Origin: Apostichopus japonicus
Taxonomy: Eukaryota; Echinodermata; Holothuroidea; Aspidochirotida; Stichopodidae
Length of the DNA: 64,000 nt
Reading direction: 5' to 3'
Assembly: GCF_037975245.1 (NCBI RefSeq)
Contig: NC_092569.1
Location: 1,961,501-2,025,500 of the forward strand
This document shows positions 1 to 11,000 of this stretch, in pieces (the first letter of the stretch is position 1; the number at the start of each line of letters is the position of its first letter). Position numbers and translations under genes: made by a program. Under the pieces are notes generated by a model. It was not told the origin of the DNA. It was given only the letters and a program-made list of their open reading frames with translations, and ran no database searches.

Positions 1-1014
1 GTACAGGGATTAATTTATCCTATCCTTTTGTGTTGTTTGCCATTGTTAGGGTTACCCTAACCCCTTAATTTTTTTTGGGAAAACTTCAAATTGTTGACAT
101 TTATTTGCACGGTTGGAAATTAATCCAGACCATTACAGCTGATCACTGACTCTGTTATCTGATTTTTGGAAACAAATAGATTGCCAAAAAAGTATCAAAA
201 ACTAAAAGAAATGCTGGTTTAAATTGTCAGTAATGAAATGAGTCCATTTCATATTAAAATGTGTTATACTCAGAATTCTTCACGTAAGTGCTAAACGCAA
301 GTCGAAAGGAAATTGCTAACTTTGAAGGTTTTGATAATATAATCAGACAACTATTATTACCACGCTTAAGCGACCAAGAATGTGTTAGAATCCCGAAAGG
401 GCTTATGGAAAACAGCTTTAAAGTCTGGTGGCTTCCAATTCCATACTTAAACTCAAATTTGGAATCTTTTCAAGTTAGAAACTCATTTCAGATGGGAAAA
501 CTGTAGATTGCTCTTGGATGAAAACTAACTTTTCTGTGACCCAGTTCAACTCTTGTTTGCCCTTCTTATAATTGGCATGGGAGGCAGTTTATTTTACTAT
601 GCTAAGCAGCCACATGTGCATATGGGAGAAGCTGAGACAAACTTTGAAATATCATATTAATAGTTAGAGACTTAAAGTTCCATTGAATGCCACTTTTAAC
701 TTCAAGAGAATACTCCTATGAGCACTCTGGGAAGCCAAGACTAGATTCAAAACTTGAAGTTTCGAAAAATTTGATATTTTGGTCAATTCTTTTTTAAGGC
801 TATAGACTTATGATTTTGGGCCAAAATTTTGACTTTTTTTATTTTATAAATTTCCTTCCAACATTTTCATTGCAATATGAAACTATGCTGGCCGAGTTAA
901 TCAACTGCATTGCTATGGGCTATTGTGTCCAACATTACTGAAAACTTATTAATTGTAAATGCAGTAAGATCCTTTAATCGGTAACTGGTATGTACTGTGT
1001 TTATCTTCCGACAG
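1..1014. other. No recognised gene; probable intron of the gene at 1015
   Basis: I see no recognisable exon here. The sequence is AT-rich and interrupted by stops in all frames. A 72-residue open frame at 288-506 has no family resemblance. The stretch ends in a splice acceptor (…TTCCGACAG at 1006-1014), so at least its right part is probably intron of the zinc-finger gene that follows. Confidence 0.5.
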
Positions 1015-2692
1015 GGTGAGGAACCTTCCAACAGACCGTTGGAAAGACAAGAAGCTGACAACACACTCACCGATAAGGTATCGCACGTCTGTAAATTCTG
1101 TGATGGCAGGATATTTGTCGGTTCACAGCAATGGCAAGGTATGTGAAAATTGTCGGATAAAAATAGGCGGGAAAAAAAGAAAAAAAAACGAAAGAAAAAA
1201 ACGAAAAAAATAATAAAACGAAACAAAACTAATAAAACGAAAAAACAACAACAATCGTTTGGAAGGGGATAAAAATGATTGGCTGAGGATGTAAAGAGGA
1301 TAAAACCTGAAACTGATGCTAGAGTGGGTTTCAAATCAGTTACCTTAGAAATAGGAGTACATTGGCAATAAGTACCAGTTTGCTATCTAACTGGATAAAA
1401 CACTTATCTCTTTGTGTTCACCATGCTCATTAACTTGTCTGTATTCTGTGCGCGTTTTTGTCCCTTTTGTTACTGTTACTTGTCATTTAGCCTTTGAAGA
1501 AGATCCTGCTAGGATCAAAACGTCAGGCCAACTTACTTTTACACATTCTCTTACACAGGCTCTCTAGTGGATAAGCAGTTTGCTAACAGTTTTATTTATT
1601 TTTATTTGGATAAAACAAATGTCAACAAACTAGGTTAAAAACGAAACTGGAGACTGAGCTCCAGTAATGTGTTGAGAATGAAGCATTGCAAAAAATGCCA
1701 TGAGCAGAGTGAATTGTTATTTTATTGCAGTAAATGTAACCACAAACATTTGATGTCTTGGTAAAGTTTGGTACCTTTCAATGGTACAAAGCATCAACAT
1801 TTAGCATAGGCCAAGTTAATACTTACACAAGAGGTTGATCTGTAACAGGCGTAGTCTAGCTAGAAACACTACAATTTTTCGAATTCCATTAAATCGTTTG
1901 TTAGACTTAGTTCTTGAGTGAATGTACTGCTTTGTAATCTTAACTGGAAGCCAGGAGGTGTTTCGTTGTTTTCTAATAAACGGCTATACTGTTTCAAGGG
2001 TGAATTTGATTCCTTGCCCGAAGGATCAAGGAATCTATGCGATGGTGATTGCGTGTATGTGTGTGTGTATGTGACGCCCTTGGCTCGTAAACACGATAAC
2101 TCAACAATGGCTAGGTGGATTGAAGTCATACTTGGTACATAGTTGCGCCACACTGCGTAGAAGAGCGCTATTGATTTTGGTGCTCATCTCATGAATAATA
2201 ATGAGGTCACAGGGTCAAATGTGAAAATCTCCTAATGCTAATAACTCCAAAACCGAAAGTCAGAATTTATTTGTACTCGGTATTAATGTGTTGGTAGATA
2301 GTGGGTACATGGTGATATATGTTCAAGTTGATATTATGCATTTTATTAAGGGGCGGGGCTCAAGTTGATTTTCACTAAAATAACTTGTAAACATGTAGGT
2401 CCACAGTCAGTGAGAGAACCTTGCTGATCAATTTAATCAACAATGAGGAAAGGTTGGGATTATAATCTCAATTGAAATTCTGATTGGGCAAATACATAAC
2501 CACCTGCATGTCATAAGTTTGCTTTCAAAGAGGCGATTTGTTGAAGAATTTTATCATCCTTTGAATTATGCAGGTCACGTTACCTCCAGACGTCACAAGA
2601 AGAGAGTCGCAGGAGCGAGGAAGAGGTCCCTCAATCATAAATGGGCAGAAGCTCTCGCAAAGAGAGGGGAAACAACTGGAAACAAAAGGTGA
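1015..2692 (+). CDS. TRIT1: TRIT1-like tRNA dimethylallyltransferase, C-terminal zinc finger (3' end only)
   Basis: Two exons join in phase: 1015-1138 (acceptor CAG, donor GTATGT) and 2574-2692 (acceptor GCAG, stop TGA at 2690). Together they give the last 80 residues of a protein whose earlier exons lie left of the window. The tail carries one C2H2/U1-type finger: CKFC, 13 residues, then HVTSRRH (C-x2-C-x13-H-x5-H). The second cysteine-histidine gap contains the W-x2-H pattern, and a basic tail (KKR, ARKR) follows. The intron falls just before the first zinc-binding His. A single finger with a W..H..SR.HKK pattern near the C terminus is what I know from TRIT1/Mod5, the enzyme that adds the isopentenyl group to A37 of some tRNAs; there the finger binds the tRNA. 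The catalytic domain is not in view, so another U1-type finger protein is possible. The finger is well supported; the enzyme name is moderate. Confidence 0.55.
1491..1600 (+). repeat. Penelope-like element 3' tail with degenerate hammerhead-like hairpin
   Basis: Inside the intron at 1139-2573. GATCCTGCTAGGATC (1502-1516) is a stem-loop, preceded by TTGAAGAA and followed by AAAACGTCAGG. This order (CUGAUGA-like box, stem II, GAAAC-like box, GUC) matches the hammerhead ribozymes reported in Penelope-like retroelements, but two core boxes are altered (TTGAAGA for CTGATGA, AAAAC for GAAAC). It is therefore probably an inactive relic. The downstream ACACAGGCTCTCTAG is part of the same tail. No reverse transcriptase is visible nearby. 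Confidence 0.4.
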
Positions 2693-4310
2693 CAAAGTTT
2701 CTAGTCAGGGGGCCATTAGTCTCAAAAGGTGCAACATGAAGGAGGGGTGTGGGTGAAGGATGGGGGAGGAAGTTGGTGGGTGAGATGATCAACATTGCAA
2801 CTCACTCCCTTTCAATATTGGAGGTGTTTTTAGTTTGAAATTGTAATACATACCTGAAGGGGCACCAGAAGAGGGTTGAATTCTGGGGGTGAGGTGGTGG
2901 GAGGGGGGGGGAGGAAATGTCGAAGTGCAGTGGGACGTGGGACTTTGTTTGAGGAGGCAAACCAGAGAGCAAACTCATCACTTTCGTAGAAAATGGATCA
3001 TCCATGACAGGTGCGTACTAGACAATGGTCTTTCTAACTGCGTGGACGTTAACACTAAATGTGTGAAATTTTATGAGGACAAGTTGCTATGGTTACAAAA
3101 TAAAGCACCATGTTGCATCCATGCACACTTTGTTGTACTACATTTGATCCCTTGCACCTTGCACAAGACGGTGTTCCTGATCCACATCTTCAGTAAACAC
3201 ACCATCCCAAGGAAAATCCTGCTTACAGGCCTCCTGTATTATTCTTGTGAAGTTAAGCTATGCATATAAATGAAGAGTTTCTAACTGACAGGGATGGTTC
3301 CGGATGTCAAGCAGCTCTATGATCTACTCGAGCATGAAATAAATATTAGCAAACTAATTGTGAAGATGACACTCTTATCAGACTTTCAGGTCTAGGCTGG
3401 CCAACCTTTACATTGTCAAGCCTTGTCATATTAAACCACATACCTTCTTTCACCAGTTTGTGTGGCTGTTGGATCTGTGTAGTTAAGATGTGTTTGTGAG
3501 GGCATAGCTGAGATATAGAGACAGTTTTTGTTGTATATTACTGTTGTCAAAACTCATGATATAGCACTGTATGAAAATAATAACATCTTTTAATATATTT
3601 GTTAATGGAGTTGCAATTTGTTTGGGTATGTCTTTTTTATCTCACTTTTCACTTAAAATGGATAAACAAGACAAGTAATACCCCCCCCTCTTCCTCCCTC
3701 CTTTTCCATTCCTGATCTGGGTTGGAATTTTATCTTAACCATGTTATTAGTGGTTCATGCATCATTAAGTTTAGAATCTGGACAATCGAGCTTTATTGAG
3801 GAAGTAAAAAATATCTAGTTGTACGTGCCTTAATCCCAAAATGCCTTGGGCTATTCACTTTTGAGGAGAGGGTGGGGGGGGGGGCTGAAGGGGGTATATT
3901 TGTTCAGAACAGGGTAAGAGTGGCACATATATTGCCACAAGTGCAATGATCCATCCAGTCGGTGCCAAGACAGAACTCACAAAATTCGCGACTGAGAGGG
4001 AATTGACTCCTTCGACATTGCATCCTGTTTGCACCTTCGTGTTTCCGATACAGTAAACCTGTTGGCCAATCCGCCACCCATGCTTAGTAGCCGAATGAAT
4101 CAACTCCACTGGTATAATATGTCACATAAGTCCATTAAAAAAATGACCCGAACCAGGACCCAGGCATCATGTGACATTTGTTTTTCCAGGGGGTGCGTCC
4201 TGTCCCTCGACGCCACTGAGGCCAGCAAATCGAACCGAGATTTGGTTAGGAATGTGACATGTAAGTTTCTGTACATACGTCATGCATTTGTTGCCTTAGG
4301 CTGACCGATG
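2693..4310. other. 3' UTR / intergenic sequence, no further gene seen
   Basis: This follows the stop of the zinc-finger gene. A purine-rich run lies around 2880-2920. A candidate poly(A) signal AATAAA is at 3338-3343, and other AT-rich words follow. A short open frame at 3294-3395 starts with ATGGTTCCGG but has no support beyond being open. Pyrimidine- and purine-rich homopolymers occur at 3680-3710 and 3868-3890. No exon pair or conserved protein was recognised. Confidence 0.4.
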
Positions 4311-4318
4311 GTTGGACA

Positions 4319-5389
4319 CAGTGGCGACGGAACCGGGGGGGCTTGGGGGGGCTCAGCCCCCCCAATGAAAAAGTTGAGGGGGCAAATGCATGATAAGCCC
4401 CCCCAATATTTACCAAGGTTCCGAAACGTGCATCTGCCCATTTGTCAATGCATACTTGTCGATCTGTCCGATGCACACGTATACTATATAGGTGTAATAA
4501 TTTTAGTAATTGCTGGGGGACCCTCGGCCCGTCCCCTAGCTATAGACCACATTGTCACCCCAACCGCGTCTTCACGCCCCGTGAAAAGTGGAAGAAGTTA
4601 GTGTGAGTACCGGTAAGCGTAACACAACTTCGTCTTAGGCCAATGACTTGCCTCATTTTAGCCAGTTCTCCAACATCCCCTTACTTAGTGGCGGAGCGTC
4701 CATATATACAGTCAGGGGCGGATGCCCCCCCCCCCCGACGGACTCAAATGGATTGCTGGCGCCCTTTTCACTACTTTTTTACTTATTCGCGATTATTGAC
4801 TATTTTATTGCGCTCTCATATACCTATTGACATTTGTCATATTCTGTTGGTGTAATTTACCGACAAAATGGCGACAACACCTATTTATTCTCCGTTTATC
4901 TGCAAATTAGTAAGGCCCGAAAGGGTGATTTCCTGCAATCTAGGGAGTGTCTTTACTCAAAAATTTTCTTACCGCTCCGCGCCAACCTGTGGTGGCGCTC
5001 CGCTTAGATAGTATCGAAAGCGCCCCTACAGACTATTCTTGCCCCCCCCACCAATACCCCTAGCTCCGCCACTGCCCTTACTACACTCAAAAACGTCTTT
5101 GCGAGTACACTTCGAGTAATAGCTGCTCTCTTAAAACACCATCGAATATACAAATTACCATGTTTTTACAGGCTTTCGTGCAATCTGAGAAATTGCAGGC
5201 TTGAGACCCATATTCTAGGGGTAGGTATTCGAAGCATAAAACACTCGGGAAGTGCCGTTTCCGGCCATCTGGGGGTTTGAAAAAACCCAAAATTTTCTTG
5301 TACGCTCCGCGCCAACCGATGGTGGCGCTCCGCTTAGATAGTGTCCACACATTAGCCCCCCCAATAATTTTTCCGTTCCGCCGCGCCTG
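4319..5389. mobile_element. hAT-like MITE (outer), 8-bp TSD GTTGGACA
   Basis: The element begins CAGTGGCGACGGAAC and ends as the inverted, imperfect GTTCCGCCGCGCCTG. The 8-bp duplication GTTGGACA lies at 4311-4318 and 5390-5397. An 8-bp target duplication and CAG-type ends are hAT hallmarks. It has G/C runs next to both ends and no transposase frame, so it is non-autonomous. A second element is inserted inside it (4686-5074); without that it is about 670 bp. A shared internal word, about GCTCCGCGCCAACC near 4975 and 5305, also recurs in the elements at 7255 and 44999, which defines a local family. Confidence 0.8.
4686..5074. mobile_element. hAT-like MITE (nested), 8-bp TSD CCCTTACT
   Basis: Inserted in the outer element at 4319-5389. 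The ends are TAGTGGCGGAGC on the left and GCTCCGCCACTG on the right, inverted copies apart from the first base. The duplication CCCTTACT is at 4678-4685 and 5075-5082. Length is 389 bp with a C-run near each end and no coding capacity. The intact duplication shows it arrived after the outer copy. Confidence 0.82.
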
Positions 5390-5397
5390 GTTGGACA

Positions 5398-7250
5398 ATC
5401 ACCCTTCACACCTGTAAACTATTGTCAAGTACGAGTAGGGTAAAGAGATTTTACCACTACGAATCTACATCAGAAGATGTCAAAGATTTACCAAAATCAA
5501 TTTTCGATCATTTGTAAAATACCGTACTTTAGATGAGCTTAAAGTGTCGTACACAACCGTTGCCTTCTATTAAGAGGTCTTACCATATTGATCTGAGTCC
5601 TTGATCGTTACAAACGGATTTGTATATGACGGAATAAACAACCACGGAAGGTGAAATGCCTGGAGCTGCAATACCTCGCTTATAAGTATGGAATTAAAAA
5701 AAACGAAAACTTACTAAGCAGATAAATAAAAAAAACACAAATATTGCACAAAGAAGCATGAATTTCATTTGTTAGTCAAAGTTCATTTAGCCGTATTTTC
5801 TGGCAGGTTTATTTGGGTGTTTATAAAGAACGGAGTGATATTAGTTATAATATCGACCATAGTATCGATCCTCCGCTTTTAGAGCTCTTTCAAAAGCATC
5901 GTAACCCTCTGTTTATCGATCCAAAGACGGGCCCTTCAAAGCTTCGTCTCTGCTGGAATGTGCGTGGTTTTTGGTTACGGTGGCCCTGCAAATCGAAGTA
6001 ACACCCATTCCTACCACCTATACAACAGCTTCGAATCTTAAACTGTTATGCTCGTTCCTAATAACAAATTCCATTCATGAATTGAGGGACTTTTTCTTGT
6101 TTGTTTTCTGTATGGACATCTAATACGTTATAGTTTATAGAAGGACTCGTCGCATATTTGGTAAATATATCGGGATAGTTGATTTGGAAGAACAGTTACC
6201 TTTTGTTTATCAAAATATATCTGAGTGTTAGTATAAACAAACTTGGATACTTATATAGTAGGAAGTTTATTCCATCTGAACACAGACTCAAAAAGTTTGG
6301 GAAATATTTGATTTAAGGAAAACCAAAAACTTCCTAACAGCGAACAGTGTGTCGACGAATAAACGAAATCGACGGAGCGAGGAGAGTTGAACTAAATTTG
6401 AATATTGAATTATTCGGAAGATGTGAACTCAATGTTTCTCGTAACTTCGTTACCTAAAGGTGTTTGAAAAATGACGTACCCTGATCAGGTAAGACTCGAA
6501 ATTTGATTTTAAAAGAAAATTGTATAGATTTCATCCGCCTGTGGGGAGCTGAGGGTACTTTATTTGTACAAGTTCTATCCTTTTCGCAGGAGGGATTGTG
6601 TGTGTGTGTTTTGGAAGGGAGGAAGAGGGGGGGGGGGGTGGATTGGTCGGGCGGAGCGAATACATCTCATCTTTTCGCCATTGTCAGTTCAGTTAAAAGG
6701 GAACTCAGTTGTTCCTCCACTCGAATTTTTTTCTTTCATTATGAATGTATTTATTTAATCTCATGGATGGTGGAGGAGGGGTGGGGGGGGGGTCTTTGAT
6801 CAGGGTTGCTTGACTTCCCCTCCACACCTGTTAAAATATGTGATCTTGTGAGCAGTAGGTGACAAACTGGTCTGTGTTGTTGGTGATATTATAAGAAACA
6901 GTAAAAGCATACCACTGAAAACTGTAGGTGAAACAAGATCGAGGCTGTCGGAAGAGACACGTGGCGACAATAATGAAATAATTTATCAATAAATAATTAA
7001 ATAGAGAGGACTAGAGGTTTCAACCAGCCTTCTTATTTATTTGAAACGAAAGCGATGTATTATATTCGTTATATTGTAACTGCTTTTTGGAAGAAAGTCA
7101 TATTGTGAAAATTTAATGGTGATCCAGACCTAACCTTCATCGTATTTGGTTTTGTGTAAAAGGGTTTTAAATGTCAAGAACAACTTCCTCTAAGAGCTAA
7201 GATCTTAAATACATTATTACATTGGGAGATATCATAGGTTAATTTGTCTA
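5398..7250. other. Intergenic, no gene recognised
   Basis: No conserved protein or RNA was recognised. Open frames at 5813-6001 and 6503-6799 are not supported by splice sites or family resemblance; the second is built on a G-run and TG-repeat region (6600-6640, 6770-6795). Confidence 0.4.
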
Positions 7251-7254
7251 CCCC

Positions 7255-7582
7255 CATAGGCGTACGAGGCGGGGCAGGGGGCAGACTGCCCCCCCCCAAA
7301 TTTCCAGAGGACAAGAAATTCGGGCAAAAGTCCTGAAAAATTCGGGGCTAAGAGGAAAAAAATATTTATATAAAAATATGCAGTAGTTTGCCCGAATCCT
7401 TTTCAACTTTTTGCAACTTGCAAGGCCTCAGAAGTGCCATTTCCGGCAATCTGAGAGGCATTTTCTGCCCAAAAATTTCTTGTACGCTACGCCCCAACCG
7501 ATGGTGGCTTAGATAGTGTCACGGGAAATTTCGGGCACAAAAGTTTCTGCCCCCCCAACTGAAATGGTCCCGTACGCCTATG
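7255..7582. mobile_element. Short inverted-repeat transposon (MITE) with CATAGGCGTACG ends
   Basis: The left end CATAGGCGTACG and right end CGTACGCCTATG are perfect 12-bp inverted repeats with C/G runs just inside. Length is about 328 bp. The interior (7430-7520) shares the CCATTTCCGGC…CGCTACGCCCCAACC words with the elements at 4319 and 44999. The target duplication cannot be fixed because both flanks are C-runs. No transposase frame. Confidence 0.75.
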
Positions 7583-7833
7583 CCCCCCCAACAAGCCAGT
7601 AGACTTGACCAAGTCTTTATATGACATCATCCAATCACATGCGCTTCAATTTTTTATGTATGTATATATGTACTTTAGATCCCCCTGCAAGCAGGAACTC
7701 GCGAAGAAGCCATCATTGGCTTATCAAAGCCGCAAGCAGACCGAAGTCAGTCTCTTAGATTCATATTTAACGTCCATGATTATGAATTGTCAATTGTCAA
7801 CAACTCTGTAACTGGACGACATTCATTAATCTT

Positions 7834-7899
7834 GGAGTGACTCGAACCGGGGACCTTATGATTGGAAGGCACCGGCGATAACCACTGAGCTAACACTCC
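7834..7899 (-). repeat. tRNA-derived SINE head or tRNA pseudogene
   Basis: On the minus strand the segment starts GGAGTGTTAGCTCAGTGG, which contains an A-box-like TTAGCTCAGTGG, and ends GGTTCGAGTCACTCC, a B-box-like GGTTCGAGTC with an acceptor end that partly pairs with the start. At 66 nt it is too short for a normal tRNA and the T-stem does not pair, so it is a SINE head or decayed tRNA rather than a working gene. Pol III promoter activity is possible. Confidence 0.5.
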
Positions 7900-8054
7900 A
7901 CACAAGTGGTAGTATTTACATTACCATGGTTATTTTATGAAGAGGAATTATTCTTTACAAAGTCACCTGTTCAGAACGAATGAGGTTTTGTCCATTTTTG
8001 AAAGTTCTATTTTCTTTGACAACATTTTTTTCTGAAACATTTTCTTCAAAATCA

Positions 8055-11000
8055 ATGATTTTTCACCAGGACTACGATTCCGACACTTACTATACGCCAC
8101 GATCCACCCCTACGAGCGAGTTTCATTCACCAGACTTAACAGGTGAAAGTTACAGTAAGGACCACACGAAACGTCACTTACCAAAATGGAAGTCAACATC
8201 TACTAGATCGAAGCCTATCGCGCAAAATCAGACGATTTTCGGGAAAATCAGAGAAAAACTGCAAAGCAAGTACACTCGTGGATGGTTGGTTGTTATAGCT
8301 GGTTTTATACTCCACGTACCGATGATGGGATTCGTGATGAGTTTTGGAGAATTACTCAACCCAATGTTGAGAAGGTATCATTCTAACACCTCGACTTTAA
8401 GTAAGTCTAATGTGCACTTTATTTACTCCACACTGATCGCTTAATAATTCACGTATCAAACTTTTAATCAATGTCTAACCGACTTCAACATGAAGCAAAC
8501 TCATGAAGTTTGCTTTATTGGTTTTTCTCATTGGTTGAATTGGGTACGTGACAAAATTTAATCGTTACTACATTGTGAATTGGCATGACGTAAGGCTAAT
8601 AATCACTTTGTTGACTGCCCATGCACAGAGGTGATAAATTGTTCTCTCAGATTTAATCAACTGCTAACCGATTTGAACTTCAAGCAAGTCTACGGTAACG
8701 CTTAGCATATATATATATGTTACATAAGCCATGCCATACATTTTAATCAATTACATCGTGATTTGACGTGAAGTAAGTCTACAGTCGTTTTCAAACTCGA
8801 GGCGTGGCCCGGTTAAATTAGCCACGTCACACATTTAATCATTTCCATGGTGATTCGACTTGAAGTAAGTCTAATGTTCATTTTATTGACTCGTCAAATT
8901 GTCTCTTACTAGTCACGTCACGTGAGTGATCATACGATAGGACTGTAAGACCAAACTGTGATGATCAACAATGCTTTTAAATCCTGGATGATAATATAAA
9001 AGCTTCTTCTACACCCCACAAGAATGTAATGTCCTTCGCGTGGTATTGAAATACTCTGAAACCCTCTACCACTGTCAGGGAAAGGCTCGTTGAATCCGAC
9101 CCCATGTAATTGGGTGGGGTGGGGTTAGGGCTGGGGGGGGGAGGTTTCCTGGAGGGTCAAAAACGGGGAGAAAGAGAGGGATGTACGCCATACTCCCAGG
9201 ATCGACGCCCCCAGCTACTTCATTAAATGACGTCAATACAAGTCCTATATTATTTTCGGATATTAATACTGACATGTATAACTTTATTTGTTCTGATGAT
9301 GTACCAACATTTCGTTTCAGGTTGGGTCGGTTCTCTAGCCTTTGGCATGGCTTACGTCGCTAACCCTCTCTCCACACCCCTTTACAACCGTTTCGGATGT
9401 AGGTGGGTCTCGATATCCGGTGTGGTCATGGCCTCATTTGGTCTATTTTTGACGTCATACGTCGACACCCCCTGGCTTCTTTACTTTACCTATAGCTTGC
9501 CCTTTGGTATGGGTACCAACTTCTGCTATAATCCACCACTGATCCTAACCGGGGAGTGGTTTCCAGTGAAGTACCACGTGTTATCAACCTGTACTCTTGT
9601 AGCCGGTATACCGTTCGGTAAGTTGTTTTTCTAAGCCAACATCATTTTCCAGTTTTTCGTAGCCTATAAATAGTAATTGGAAACTTTAACTGTAGTCAAG
9701 TCATTCCCAACTAATGCGAAGAAATACGTTAAATACAATGAAATATGAAATTTAATATCGTAATCACATTCGGTCGGTAGTGTGGATTTCAGACGATTTA
9801 CGATGATCAATTATGTGAGCTTGTTTTCTGCTTTTAGAGGGAAAGGTGGACTGTTGTAATCAAAGGAGGGTGAGAGGGGACTTCTGGGAGGGGTTTTGTC
9901 TTAACATTGATTCACACTTTAGCATAGCCCCATAATTGGTTAACAACTTGATGACTATGAAACTAAAGATAGCTAACAAATTCGTATATAATGTCATAAA
10001 AATGGATTCCTCAAAAGTGCTCTTAGTAACTTTTCATTGGAGAGACCAGTTGGGTCAATTGTTAAAAAAAGAAGAAGAAAAAATAAGAACATGGCCAAAT
10101 CACAGTTTTATTCCTTTTCTTACATTTCTGCAGGATCTTTTGTAATGAATCCTTTGTCCGAGGTGATAATTCATGCTCTTGGTTTGAAGGACGCCCTCCG
10201 TATTCTTGCCTTAGTAGTCATGGTGATCGGTATCCCATGCTGTTTAGTTTTTAAGCAACCGCCAATGCAGGACACAGCAGACGACAGTAGCGTTGCCACG
10301 GATGACGTAGAACCGCCGCAACCTAGAAGTATCTATGACACAGATAGTGCATGGCTTGCTGAAATGATAAGAAAGGAGACGAACCCGCCAGGATTCCTTT
10401 GTTTTGGAATGAGAAAAGATCTTTGGACCGAACCAGTTTTTATCTTGTTCCTGATTGGTCAGTTCACAAAAGGAATTGGTTACGTGTTCCCATTTGTTCA
10501 TCTGGTAAGTCATATAGGTCCTGCACTATGGATCGCCATTTTGTTTTTAGAATATGCTCGCTGTTCATGTAACTGTCCTTCATGGGGATGCTACTACGTT
10601 GGGTTGACATGTAACAACGAGTCTGTTTTCCCCCTTTTGGGCGGGAAATACTATAGTAGCGTATATTTCCGGCGATTCTATTGGACGGTGAAATAAAAGT
10701 ATGAAATAAGTAATGAACTGTACCATTAACCAATATACTTTCAGACAAACAATATTTTTAATTTTATCAAGGTTTGAGGAACTTAAGTAAGATGTCCTAG
10801 AAAAAATATGAATTCATCAATTTAGCTTACGAAATGTGTCAAATTCTGATCAAATAATTAAATTCCGTTGATCCAATGCATTGCTAGATTCACTCGCCGC
10901 AAATGCTATATATATATCAGGTAGAATTTAGCCGTGTGCAGTATTTCTCGTAGAGGTGTTGGTAGTTTAAAAGACATCGAAACATCTGTTTCAGTGGCGT

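Noticed and set aside
897-1334. 145-residue minus-strand frame
   Set aside because: It runs through A-rich low-complexity sequence and lies opposite the supported zinc-finger exon at 1015-1138.
3294-3395. 33-codon frame starting ATGGTTCCGG
   Set aside because: Probably 3' UTR of the zinc-finger gene; too short to support.
7834-7899. Functional tRNA gene
   Set aside because: Only 66 nt, no pairing T-stem and a poor acceptor; kept as a SINE or pseudogene.
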